64,000 nt of DNA, taken from assembly GCF_003253745.1 (NCBI RefSeq), contig NZ_MZXV01000037.1, forward strand, positions 28,715-92,714, written 5' to 3'. The first letter of the stretch is position 1. The number at the start of each line of letters is the position of its first letter. The stretch comes from Mesorhizobium kowhaii (GTDB lineage Bacteria > Pseudomonadota > Alphaproteobacteria > Rhizobiales > Rhizobiaceae). The position numbers and the translations under genes were made by a program. Of this stretch, positions 54,138 through 62,723 are shown in pieces. Under the pieces are notes generated by a model. It saw only the letters and a program-made list of their open reading frames with translations. It made no database searches and was not told the DNA's origin.

Positions 54138-54782
54138 TCACGGCATGTGTACGACGGCGCTAAGCGCGCTCCGCTCGGGTGTATTGCAGGGCTTTGTTGT
54201 CCCTCCTGGAGAGATCGTCCAGGCTGGTACACATCTGTGGATCCGGTACGTCTGCACGGTGGTCACGGCCGAGCATGCTATTGATGATGCGGCTGCTCGG
54301 TAGGAAACCTTTCGCGCCGCCTGACGCAGCGCAAGCCGTGCGTCACGCGGATCTCTGCGACACGGTCCCGTTCGGGTTGGGCGATCAGGGCGGGCACTTC
54401 GGCAGCATGAGCTCCACCGATGCTGCAAAACCGGGTGTTGTCCGCGGAATTTCGGCGCTAGACTGCCCATGTCAAGCTCAGCCGGGTCCAGGGGTTCGCT
54501 TACCTCACCCGGTCCAGCCCGGACACGCGTCAACCGGAACCCTCCGCTGACGATCGACTCAAACATGGTCGCCAAGGCCACTGCGCTCTTTCGGGTGAGC
54601 GACCTGGGAAGGTCTTGGTGGGCGTAGAGGAAGTGCACGCCCGCGGAATAATGCGATGTGCCGCTGAGTCCAAAGATCCGTTCTGTCGGCATGGTTGCGG
54701 AGAAGGCTCCGGCCTCGGCTAATGCGAAGGCGGACATCATTCCTTGGATGCTACCGCCGCTGATCAGTAATCGACGAGTCAT
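54138..54782 (-). pseudogene. FAD-dependent DAO-like oxidoreductase, internally deleted and frameshifted
   Basis: ATG 54782 overlaps the N-hydroxylase stop by 4 bases. The FAD site 'LLISGGSIQGMMSAFALAEA' is followed at once by 'RIFGLSGTSHYSAGVHFLYA' and 'LTRKSAVALATMFESIVSGG', as in DAO/glycine-oxidase proteins. Further on, other frames carry 'GAHAAEVPALIAQPERDRVA', 'EIRVTHGLRCVRRRERFPTE' and a C-terminal-looking 'NSMLGRDHRADVPDPQMCTS'. The span (645 bases) is about half of a DAO gene, so a deletion plus shifts are present. In hydrazine pathways the DAO partner cleaves the N-N product (Spb39, Tri27); the match here is by family and context. Confidence 0.6.
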
Positions 54783-56158
54783 ATCCCGCTACCCATCTCT
54801 TCGGCCACCGAGTCGGCCCAGCTCTCGATGGAAATAGCGCTGATGAAGCCGGGATGCTCGGGGTTCGCCTGCGGCGGGCGCCCCAGAAGGCTGTCGAGGA
54901 TGCGGCGCGCTCGCCAGGCCAGCAGGCTTAGATTTGGATCAGCCAGCCCGCGCTGCCTGAGGGTCGCGTTTTGTACGAAGATGCGCCTGTCACGCGGTCC
55001 GTCCCAGCACACCGAAAAATCTTCGCGAATAACCAATTCGTTATCGATCTTTTCCAGCCGGTCCGCCATGGGTTCCAAGAAGCCTGGCAGCGCGTTCTGG
55101 TAACCGGTGGCCAGGATGACGATGTCGGCCGTGACTTCTTCGACCTCCCTCATACCGTGCTGCAGGGTCAGCCTGTGGCCCGCGCCGGCGTTGTTGCAGT
55201 GCGAAACAGTGCAGCCCGGCAGCAGTGTGATTTCGCATAGGTTTGGCTCTAGAAACGCGTGGCGGTATAGCGCCTGATAGATCGCGCGCAACGTGCTTTC
55301 CGAAATGCCGTCCGAAGCAAGCATGAAGCGCCGCAGGAACCGCTTGCGCTGCGACTCGCTCATTGCCGCGAAACGATCCGAAAAGCAGGGCATGAACAAC
55401 TCGTTCGTGAACGGGCTGTTGTCGATGGGCAGGTAGTTTTCGCGCTGCGAGACCCAAGTGATCGAGGCAGGCCGCCGTTCTTTTGGCAGGCCGACAAAGT
55501 GTAACAGCACCTCGGCTCCTGACTGTCCCCCGCCAACCACGCAGACCTGTTTGTTGTGCACCTCAGGATGGATGTTCAGTAAATCCGATGAGTGGAACAG
55601 GTTGCGTCCTGTCCAGCCCTGAAACTGAGGCGGAATATGCGCCTGCTTGCCAATGCCGACCACGACGTTTCTGGCGTCGAGAACCGCGTTATCCGTCCGC
55701 ACCTGAAACTCGCCGTCAAAGCGGATTTCGCGGACCGTCTCGCCGCCGCGGACAAGCGGGTTCCTGTGGAAGGCCCAGTTCAGGTATTGCTCGAACTCAG
55801 CTCTGAGCACTGCCTCGAACTGTGCATTCAAGAAGTGGTACAGACGTCCCTTCTCGTGCAGATAGTTTACGAAAGTGTAGGCTGACCGCGGATTCACCAG
55901 CGTGACCAAATCCTTGAAGTGGCTGACCTGGAGCTCCGAGGAATCGAATGCGCTGCCTGGGTGCCAGCGGAAGTCGACTTGCCGATCCAAGAACAGTGCG
56001 CCTCGCCCAGTTTGCTCGTGTATCTGACACGCAAGGCTCAAATTGGACGGCCCAGCACCCACTCCAATGCAAGAGAGCTCCACTTGTCTTGCTCCTATAG
56101 GTGTTTCCCCACTAGGCGACGTTCGAGGCGAATATCGGCCACTGGGCTTACGCTCCAT
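54779..56158 (-). CDS. Lysine/ornithine N-hydroxylase (flavin monooxygenase)
   Basis: 459 residues from ATG 56158. FAD site 'IGVGAGPSNLSLA' (31-43), substrate region 'ELQVSHFKDLVTLVNPRSAY' and 'FVNYLHEKGRLYHFLNAQFE', NADPH site 'VVGGGQSGAEVLLH' (207-220) and 'ILATGYQNALPG' (349-360) are those of the IucD/PvdA N-hydroxylases. They add oxygen to the side-chain amine of lysine or ornithine. No siderophore synthetase genes are near. Instead the cassette carries cupin-MetRS, pointing to N6-hydroxylysine as feedstock for N-N bond formation. First gene of the cassette; 4-base overlap with the next. Intact. Confidence 0.88.
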   Translation of the reverse strand: MERKPSGRYSPRTSPSGETPIGARQVELSCIGVGAGPSNLSLACQIHEQTGRGALFLDRQVDFRWHPGSAFDSSELQVSHFKDLVTLVNPRSAYTFVNYLHEKGRLYHFLNAQFEAVLRAEFEQYLNWAFHRNPLVRGGETVREIRFDGEFQVRTDNAVLDARNVVVGIGKQAHIPPQFQGWTGRNLFHSSDLLNIHPEVHNKQVCVVGGGQSGAEVLLHFVGLPKERRPASITWVSQRENYLPIDNSPFTNELFMPCFSDRFAAMSESQRKRFLRRFMLASDGISESTLRAIYQALYRHAFLEPNLCEITLLPGCTVSHCNNAGAGHRLTLQHGMREVEEVTADIVILATGYQNALPGFLEPMADRLEKIDNELVIREDFSVCWDGPRDRRIFVQNATLRQRGLADPNLSLLAWRARRILDSLLGRPPQANPEHPGFISAISIESWADSVAEEMGSGI

Positions 56159-56859
56159 GCGGGCATTCTCGATCTCGGTGCCGCTGGATTTGCTAGGGTT
56201 TGTCCCCGCGTTCGTGTGGTCGGCTGTGAGCCCATGGATCCCAGCATAGTGATGAGATCGACACTCATGCCGGCGACTTGTGGGGCGTGGGCGGGATCGA
56301 CTTATCTCCGCCCGCTTCCATAGTCGCGTCTCTTTCAGCGAGATGCTTTCCAACCTTATTCTGTGTTTTAATCGGGCGCAGTCGCCTACCTCCACGATGC
56401 GCCGACCTTTGACCGGCTTGGGGATCGCGAGGGCGCGGTCTCGAGTGCGGCGACAGCATTTTTCCGTGAGCCTGACCATAGGAGGACATCCGCTGATGTG
56501 TTCGGAAGATCCCCTGCATCGAACGTGCCAGACGGAAATTATCATGAAAGCAATGGTTAGCGGGTTTGTGATCCTGTCGGGTATCCGACATTGAGGGGGA
56601 AACCTTGCGCCGGCGGCCGATTTTCGCGTCGCCGTCCTCTTGCCGGTAGCCGGTAGCTTATAGAGCAGCTCCGCATCGTTTATGGACTGTGGGGCGGAAA
56701 ACGGCTCTTGCCACCTTCTCTCGGCGCGAATCTGAAAAGACGCCTTCGGAAGCCGGGCCTCCAGGAGGTCTCTCCCGTCTTGCGGGAAATGGAGGCGAGA
56801 TCCGGATACTTCTTCACATTACTCGAGACGCAGAATCCAGCTAATGACGGCCACACAAC
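56159..56859. other. Upstream region of the cassette
   Basis: About 700 bases. It should hold the promoter for the minus-strand cassette, but I see no clear nod box, tts box or -24/-12 site. From about 56690 the start of a diverged gmd-related block begins on the other strand. Confidence 0.35.
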
Positions 56860-57210
56860 TATGTCGAGGCCGTGTGCCCCATCCTGCAGCACCACGAGCC
56901 TGACAGTGCTCGCGACTGGCGAGGCGCATTCGGTCCGCAGCTTTGTCGAGGCTGTCTTCAGGCGGGTCGGGAAGAAGATATTCTTGGAAGCGAGGGTGTT
57001 GGCGAGTTGGGCCGCGAACGCAGGAATAACCAGGCGCTGATCCAAGTAGACAAACGTTCCTTCGGGCCAATCCAGTTTGACCTGCTGATCGGTGATGCCT
57101 CCAAGGCGGCCATCAAGCTCGATTGGAAGCCGACGACCACTTTCGATGAGCTCGCCTCGTAAATGATCGAGGCCAACTCCCGCGCGTACGGCATCACGCT
57201 CGCGTGATGC
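56860..57210 (+). pseudogene. gmd/noeL 3' duplicate, degenerate
   Basis: Plus-strand frames match the last third of the noeL gene: 'ILQHHEPD', 'LATGEAHSVRSFVEAVFRRV', then shifted 'VGELGRERRNNQALIQVDKR', 'FDLLIGDASKAAIKLDWKPT' and 'TTFDELAS' then a stop. The DNA is close to 9895-10230 (for example CGCAGCTTTGTCGAGGCTG). A short deletion and at least two shifts are present. The 5' two-thirds of gmd are absent. Confidence 0.8.
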
Positions 57211-57273
57211 GAAGAACGCAATGATTTCGCCGGGCATTTGCAGTCCAAAGCAGCAATCGTCGGCCCGCCTCTC

Positions 57274-58140
57274 TCAGGGGGTCGACCGGCACCCAGTCAG
57301 CACCCGATCGTTTGGATCGGCAAATTCACACATCCTACAGAGCAGAAAACCATCCGCTCCGTTCATGCGATCGACGATTTCGCAAAAAACTGGGCTTTTA
57401 AAGAGATCGCCGTATTCGTCGCATAGAAGGTTGCCGAGTACGTGACGCCGCTCATGATCCATGGAGCAGAGAGTAACCTCGCCGTTTGGAAGGAGAACAT
57501 TCCGATACTGTCGTTCGTCCACGCATATCAGCGCTCCGACGACTGGCTGCCGTGGTTCTACAATCTTAGGATCTACACTTCCACCCCTGCTGCTCACCGG
57601 TCGCGCGCGAACTAGGGCTTCGGCAGGAATAATGTTGGCGATATCGGGATGGGCCTCGCCCAAAACCACGAACCGAATTGATGGGATGTCGGCGTCGACG
57701 AGTTGACCAACCAAATTGCGATACTTGTCTCCGACAAGGCGGCTATTCATATAGGCGCCATCATCAAAAACATGAACCACGAATACCCCCAACCGCAGCG
57801 CCTGCAAGCGTTGTAGATCCCGCCCCTTCATTCCCACAAGCGTCGTGAAAATCCTGATGCAGTGGCCTTTGGCGGAAGCGTGCTCGACCATTTCCGTGCA
57901 ATCCGGATTGAGCCATGGCTCAGAATACCCGGCAAAACTAATGTCGACGGAGGTTGGTACGCGCGCCAGACAGCGCTTGAAATCTCCAAGACTAAGATGC
58001 TTCGTATCAGATACTTTTCTTTGCCGGTCAGCGAACTTGTCCCGCGGACAATATGAACATCCCACGATGCATCCTGTGGTCGTCGTTATCTCCAAAACTC
58101 TGCCGGCTGGGATAGCAGAGCGCAGTTCCGGTAAAATCAT
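57274..58140 (-). CDS. Radical SAM protein
   Basis: 288 residues. The radical-SAM cluster motif is 'TTGCIVGCSYCPRDKFADRQ' (Cys-x3-Cys-x2-Cys), with 'DISFAGYSEPWLNPDC' as the GGE-like segment. C-terminal cysteines in 'NGEVTLCSMDHERRHVLGNL' and 'GFLLCRMCEFAD' fit a SPASM/twitch-type second cluster. Such enzymes modify peptides or small molecules; the substrate is unknown. It runs in the same direction as the hydrazine-type cassette but is separated from it by 1.1 kb with a gmd remnant, so membership is uncertain. Intact. Confidence 0.8.
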   Translation of the reverse strand: MILPELRSAIPAGRVLEITTTTGCIVGCSYCPRDKFADRQRKVSDTKHLSLGDFKRCLARVPTSVDISFAGYSEPWLNPDCTEMVEHASAKGHCIRIFTTLVGMKGRDLQRLQALRLGVFVVHVFDDGAYMNSRLVGDKYRNLVGQLVDADIPSIRFVVLGEAHPDIANIIPAEALVRARPVSSRGGSVDPKIVEPRQPVVGALICVDERQYRNVLLPNGEVTLCSMDHERRHVLGNLLCDEYGDLFKSPVFCEIVDRMNGADGFLLCRMCEFADPNDRVLTGCRSTP

Positions 58141-58324
58141 TCGTTGTGACTCCCACTCGTCTGATCATGCATAACGTCCAGCATGGTGTCTTTGGCTTCA
58201 TGACACCGACGGTCAAGACGTTCCGAATGAACCAAGCCATCTCCGCCTGGGCAGCAGTCAACAGCCGGCTTCCTCAATCTGCCGAGCGGCCCATCAAAGA
58301 ACTTTGGGCGCACCAGCGCGGCAG
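58141..58324. other. Short intergenic stretch
   Basis: Upstream region of the radical SAM gene; no feature recognised. Confidence 0.3.
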
Positions 58325-58405
58325 GGCGGCGCAACCGCAATGTCGCGCGTCAGCCATTGCCAAAGGTGTAGCCGTGACCGTTGAGCGGGCGCGCCGCCGA
58401 GATGT
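58325..58405 (-). pseudogene. acdS 3'-end scar, third copy
   Basis: The minus strand reads '..NGHGYTFGNG' and a stop at 58350, with the same 25 downstream bases as acdS (GCGGCGCAACCGCAATGTCG and CGCGTCAGCC). It is more diverged than the copy at 12145. It joins directly to duplicate block C'. Confidence 0.65.
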
Positions 58406-59000
58406 CGTAGCAGACCATCAATCGTCTCGCGCGTTCTCATGCGATCAGCCCCCACTCAATATTGCCGCATCTCCAGCAAAGGCCGTGCCAACGCGCTTAG
58501 CCGCAGCAACTGCATGAGTAGGCTTCGAGAAACCTCACGCGCCCAAGGCTGACGGTTGTCTTAGACCAGACATGTTTTTTGTCGCTGTCAGCTTTTGGAC
58601 ATGCATCACTCATCGTCAGACGCTTGACCACAGACTTGCCTGTCTCCCCTGCGGTAGTGTTGGCGTCGGCTCATCATCTAGCATCATTTCGACGCCGGCT
58701 GTGTGCGCGGAAGATCTACACGACCTGACCACCGCGTGCAGCGATTGCCTGCCGGCTCATAGCTGATCTTTTCTCCTGAAGCCGGCGATGAGGGCAGGCC
58801 GTCGAGTGCGTGCTGCCGGATGCTGCGTATGCTGTTTCGCTAGACTGGGGACACCGCGTCACCTCCATATTTCGCGATAGAGGTTTGGTGGCGTCGCAGG
58901 CCTTCCTGCTACATCACCGCAGTGCTCGGGAATTCGTATCTGATCAGCGTGAGGCGAAGACCTTCTCGCTCGACTGGCTCGCCGAGGCCGTCTGTCCTGC
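58405..59000. repeat. Diverged duplicate block, copy C' (partner 49240-50100)
   Basis: It matches block C in the same orientation, including CATCAATCGTCTCGCGCGTT (against CATAAATCGTCTCGCGCATT), the TGATG stop/start overlap near 58605, and the conserved CTGATCTTTTCTC run. More deletions are present than in copy C. Confidence 0.7.
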
Positions 59001-59367
59001 GGGCCTCGAACGATTTCTCATTTGGCATGGCGCATGCGCGTCAATCCGCAAACCCCGTCATGAGGAGCAAATCGGAGCTGGCCGCCAGTCCACCTCCTCC
59101 TACCACGAGGGCAGACGGGAAGCAGCGCTTCAAAATGAGGAACAAAATCAATTTACCTCGAATGTTGCCTCTCGACCACAACCGGAGCCATGGAACCGCG
59201 TCCGCGACCATCGCCAATGAGCGCGCCCCAAGGCAATTGCCCAGCGCAAAATTGGCTACGCGCGACTACGCCACGCATCCCTTACGAGGCAAGCACCCCG
59301 GATAGCCTCGCCGCCATCATGCAGACCGATCTAAGTCCACTTGATCCAGCACAAAGGAATTTCAAAC
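59001..59367. other. Upstream region of the acetoacetate decarboxylase gene
   Basis: About 370 bases without a supported gene; short plus-strand frames are Arg/Pro-rich chance frames. The promoter of adc should lie here, but no known box was seen. Confidence 0.35.
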
Positions 59368-60153
59368 ATGCACCAAGATACCGTCCGTGGAAGAGCTTTC
59401 GCCATGCCCCTGACCAGCCCGGCCTTCCCGGCCGGCCCATATCGCTTCCGCAACCGGGAGTATCTGATCATCACATATCGCACCGATCCGCAGAAACTGC
59501 GCGACCTTGTGCCGGAGCCGCTTCAGGTGTGCGAGCCTCTGGTCAAATTCGAGTTCATTCGCATGCCGGACTCGACGGGCTTCGGCGATTACACGGAAGG
59601 CGGACAGGTCATCCCTGTCTCCTTCTGTGGCCGCAGGGGGAGCTACACCCACTGCATGTTTCTCGACGACCATCCGCCGATAGCGGGCGGACGCGAGTTG
59701 TGGGGCTTTCCCAAGAAGCTCGCTGGCCCAACGCTCCGAACGGAGACGGATACCCTTGTTGGCACGCTGGACTACGGGCCTGTCCGCGTCGCGACGGGTA
59801 CCATGGGCTACAAGCACCGAGCCGCCGACCTCGCGAGGGTGAGGACCTCGCTCGCTGAACCGAACTTCCTCCTCAAAATCATCCCGCATGTCGACGGCAC
59901 GCCGCGCATCTGCGAACTCGTGGAATACCACTTGGAGGAAATCAATCTGCAGGGCGCCTGGACCGGCCCGGCAGCCCTGAACCTTTGGTCACACGCGCTA
60001 GCCCCAGTCGCCGAGCTGCCGGTGCTGGAAGTCGTTTCGGCGGTTCACATCGTCGCCGATCTCACGCTCGCGCTCGGGAAGGTCGTCCACGATTACCTCG
60101 CGGAAGCCGAGCCTCGCTATCGGAAGGGAAGAATCCATGAACTTTCAGAATGA
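59368..60153 (+). CDS. adc: Acetoacetate decarboxylase
   Basis: 261 residues. The Schiff-base lysine pair is in 'GGRELWGFPKKLAGPTLRTE' (GxPKK); 'LVKFEFIRMPDSTGFGDYTE', 'YTHCMFLDDHPPIAGGRELW' and 'FLLKIIPHVDGTPRICELVE' complete the family. It turns acetoacetate into acetone and CO2. A broken SDR gene like 3-hydroxybutyrate dehydrogenase follows with a 17-base overlap, as in ketone-body operons. Start ATG 59368 with RBS AAAGGAA. Intact. Confidence 0.88.
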   Translation: MHQDTVRGRAFAMPLTSPAFPAGPYRFRNREYLIITYRTDPQKLRDLVPEPLQVCEPLVKFEFIRMPDSTGFGDYTEGGQVIPVSFCGRRGSYTHCMFLDDHPPIAGGRELWGFPKKLAGPTLRTETDTLVGTLDYGPVRVATGTMGYKHRAADLARVRTSLAEPNFLLKIIPHVDGTPRICELVEYHLEEINLQGAWTGPAALNLWSHALAPVAELPVLEVVSAVHIVADLTLALGKVVHDYLAEAEPRYRKGRIHELSE

Positions 60154-60500
60154 GATCTTATCGAACCAGCTCGCCGACGGAGCCGGTGGTCAGCTTCTCG
60201 ACAAGGTGGCGCTGATCACCAAGCCGCGAGCGGGGTCGGCAAGGGATAGCGCGGTTCGCCCGCAAGGGAGCAAGAGTAGTCCGCGGATCTTGATCACAGC
60301 GAAGTCCAACAACGGCGTCCGGGATCGATCGATTGACAAGAAATGGTTGCCAGCGTGATGGGCAGGTGGAAAGCGGCTGATGCAGACGATCGAAACCTTC
60401 GGGCGCCTCCATGTCCTGGTCAGCAACGCCGGCGTCCAGAACGTTGCGCCGCTTGTCGAGTTCTGCCAGGCACTTTCCGCCCGTGATAGTCTCCATGTCA
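60137..60500 (+). pseudogene. 3-hydroxybutyrate dehydrogenase-like SDR, degenerate
   Basis: ATG 60137 gives 'MNFQNEILSNQLADGAGGQL', 'LDKVALIT' (start of an SDR) and then scrambled sequence. About 200 bases on, another frame reads 'MQTIETFGRLHVLVSNAGVQ' and 'NVAPLVEF', the NNAG segment of SDRs. The catalytic YxxxK part is missing. Its overlap with adc suggests a former adc-bdhA operon. Confidence 0.55.
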
Positions 60501-60753
60501 CGGTGTCGGCGAACTCAATGCCACCAAAATCAGTGTCCCTCAAAGAGACGGCCCAGTAGCCAAGGCCAGCCGTAGCGAAGCCCGTGATCACGCTTTAGGC
60601 ACCCAATCACGATAATGGAAAAATCTGCGCGAAACGGTCGCACCGGTATTGACATTAATTGACACACCCCGCGAACACTTGCATAAGCCACGTAGCGGTA
60701 GTGACTAGGTGCATGCCGCACCCAATTTTTTCCCTAGGGGCGAGGTCTGATCT
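60501..60753. other. Intergenic region before pyrE
   Basis: About 250 bases; no gene. GATTGACACACC-type strings occur near 60655, but there is no proper -24/-12 pair. Confidence 0.35.
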
Positions 60754-61350
60754 ATGGCGGCACTGGCGAAATTCAGACCAGTTGATTCCGGCCAACACGA
60801 CAAGGACGAACTCCGCGAGATTGTCCGTGAGCGCTCTTTTCGATTCGGACGCTACATGCTCTCGTCGGGCATAGAGAGCGACATCTATTTCAATATGAAG
60901 CCTACCATGATGGTGGCGCGAGGCGCGCAACTTGCCGCTCTTGAGTTCCTAAAAATAGCTGAGCAAGTGAAAGCAGAGTACGTCGGCGGCCTTGAAATGG
61001 GAGCGGTCCCCGTAATCGGATCGATGGCGGCTGTCAGCTCGGTGATGAACAAACCCATAAACACGATATTCGTTCGCAAAGCTCCAAAGTCCCATGGCAC
61101 AAGGGACGTGATTGAAGGTCTTGGGCCTAAAGAAGATCTCGAGGGAAAAGTGGTCCTGATCGTTGACGACGTTGCCACAAGCGGCAATTCGATATTGAAG
61201 GCGATTGAAGAGGTTCGCCGCGTCGGCGGCATTGTGGGTGACGCTGCTTGCCTCGTGGACCGTGACGAGGGAGCTACGGCGCTGCTCGCCCAACATGGCG
61301 TCACGCTGCACTCCGTACTGCATGCGAGCGAATTTGTGGAACGCCACTGA
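60754..61350 (+). CDS. pyrE: Orotate phosphoribosyltransferase
   Basis: 198 residues. 'RFGRYMLSSGIESDIYFNMK', 'EYVGGLEMGAVPVIGSMAAV', 'IFVRKAPKSHGTRDVIEGLG' and the PRPP loop 'VVLIVDDVATSGNSILKAIE' are those of PyrE. It makes orotidine monophosphate from orotate and PRPP in pyrimidine synthesis. A pyrE on a symbiosis island is probably a second copy besides the chromosomal gene; I cannot tell which is essential. Its end overlaps the next ORF by 29 bases. Intact. Confidence 0.88.
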   Translation: MAALAKFRPVDSGQHDKDELREIVRERSFRFGRYMLSSGIESDIYFNMKPTMMVARGAQLAALEFLKIAEQVKAEYVGGLEMGAVPVIGSMAAVSSVMNKPINTIFVRKAPKSHGTRDVIEGLGPKEDLEGKVVLIVDDVATSGNSILKAIEEVRRVGGIVGDAACLVDRDEGATALLAQHGVTLHSVLHASEFVERH

Positions 61351-61672
61351 CAATCTCATACAACGTCTTTCCGGCGACCTAGCGTTAGAGGACATTCCGC
61401 CGCTTTGCTGCGAGTGCAGGCACCTCGCGAGTAAGAGCGATTGCCCTTGCCCATCCTCCCTGCTTTTGGTGCAACATTTGCTCGCTGCCGTTCACCAGCG
61501 GCTTGATGCCATTGACTACCTCTCAGAGCAAGGCGCCATAAGACTGAAGGCTTTTACCGATTATCTGGCGGCGGTCGTTCGAATAGCTTCAGAGAGCGGC
61601 GACGAGGCACCCTGGGTTGATCTAGCAACCCGGTTTAACGCTCTTTTCGGTCCCGAGGAAGTTGCCCATTAA
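61322..61672 (+). CDS. Hypothetical protein with a Cys-rich segment, coupled to pyrE
   Basis: 116 residues from ATG 61322: 'LIQRLSGDLALEDIPPLCCE', 'CRHLASKSDCPCPSSLLLVQ', 'HLLAAVHQRLDAIDYLSEQG', 'AIRLKAFTDYLAAVVRIASE'. The spaced cysteines (CCxC...CxC, residues about 30-45) could bind a metal or cluster; the rest is helical. It overlaps pyrE, so it should be translated with it. Family not recognised. Coding character looks real, with no stop and balanced residues. Later start codons are possible. Confidence 0.5.
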   Translation: MRANLWNATDNLIQRLSGDLALEDIPPLCCECRHLASKSDCPCPSSLLLVQHLLAAVHQRLDAIDYLSEQGAIRLKAFTDYLAAVVRIASESGDEAPWVDLATRFNALFGPEEVAH

Positions 61673-62249
61673 TCTCGCGCTTAGCGCTTTTTCGTGGAAC
61701 GAGCAGCCTCGCAAATGAGTCATCGATGCCAGCGGCGTGCCGGCGCACATGCGAGCGTAAAAGCGCCGAGCAGCCGGTGCTGAATCTCGGACGTGACGAC
61801 GCCGATTGGCGCGAAGCGCGTTGGCTCAGGGCCCTCGTGCCCAAGCTGGGTGCGTTCCCATTCCGCGGCATCATGCTCGCGATCCCGTATGTACCGTGCT
61901 CAAAAGCGAGCCCGAGCGAACCGCCTAGGGTTGCGGATTTAGACAATCGTTGGTGGAGTTGACTGGCGAACCGGCGCGTTCGGCCTTCAGTTGGACGACC
62001 GGCTGAGGTGCCAACGAAACGGTATTGGCGAAGCCACGCTGGAGTATGCCTTCACTGGGGTCGCGTCCCTGCACCTGCTGCAGCGCAGCGTTAGCGAAGC
62101 CGCTCGCGAGCGCTCCCTCATAGCGCTGAGCGGGCGAGCGGCTTCGGGGCGGGCGGCTTCGCGCCGCCGCGATTTCTCTCCCGATGATATGAATAGGTCA
62201 CCCAGGAGGGGTAAAGCTTCGAATAACGTGGGTGCAACTCCGGAACCAG
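61673..62249. other. Intergenic region with a short repeat
   Basis: It holds the partner (61905-62060) of the repeat at 50150. A plus-strand trace near 61780-61890 ('PVLNLGRDDADWREARWLRA', 'LGAFPFRGIMLAIPYVPC') may be an old protein piece. GAGCGGGCGAGCGGCTTCGG near 62130 resembles 43185. Confidence 0.35.
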
Positions 62250-62716
62250 TCAGCGCGCCAAAAACAGCGGCAATGTCGGCTTCTCAACTATCCATCGCGT
62301 CACACCGCCAAAGAGCCGCTCACGCAGCCGACGGCTGCCATAAGCGCCGATGACTATCATGTCGGCAGAAATGTCGGTTGCGTGCTGCGCAAGCACCGTG
62401 GCCGCCGGCTTGCCTGCACTTGGCAGCAGATCAATCGACACCCGAGCACCGTGCCGAGTGAGATGGGCAGCGATGTCGGCTCCAGGCTCCGCGCTATTCC
62501 CGTTATAGTTCGCCTTCGGATCGACCAGGGCAACACGAACTTCCTCAGCAGCGCATAAGAGACCCAGCGCTTCCCGAACCGCACGGGACGCCTCGGGTCG
62601 CGAATCCCAACCGACCAGGACGCGCCGTGGCCACAGGGTCGCCTTAGGGCCGTTCGGCACAATAAGCACCGGTTTTCCCGTATCGAACAGCGCGAGAGTG
62701 GGAGTGCCACCCCGGC
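62250..62716 (-). pseudogene. Universal stress protein (UspA family), 5' truncated
   Basis: The frame reads 'GTPTLALFDTGKPVLIVPNG', then a complete UspA repeat: 'ATLWPRRVLVGWDSRPEASR', 'VRVALVDPKANYNGNSAEPG', 'ADMIVIGAYGSRRLRERLFG', 'GVTRWIVEKPTLPLFLAR'. Two-domain Usp proteins have about 270 residues; the first domain is missing, cut just after the stop of the response regulator gene. An ATG at 62669 could still start a 139-residue single domain. Confidence 0.7.
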
Positions 62717-62723
62717 ACTTGAT

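Noticed and set aside
59190..59858. 222-residue plus-strand frame overlapping adc
   Set aside because: It is a shifted reading of the acetoacetate decarboxylase gene, rich in Arg and Pro, without motifs.
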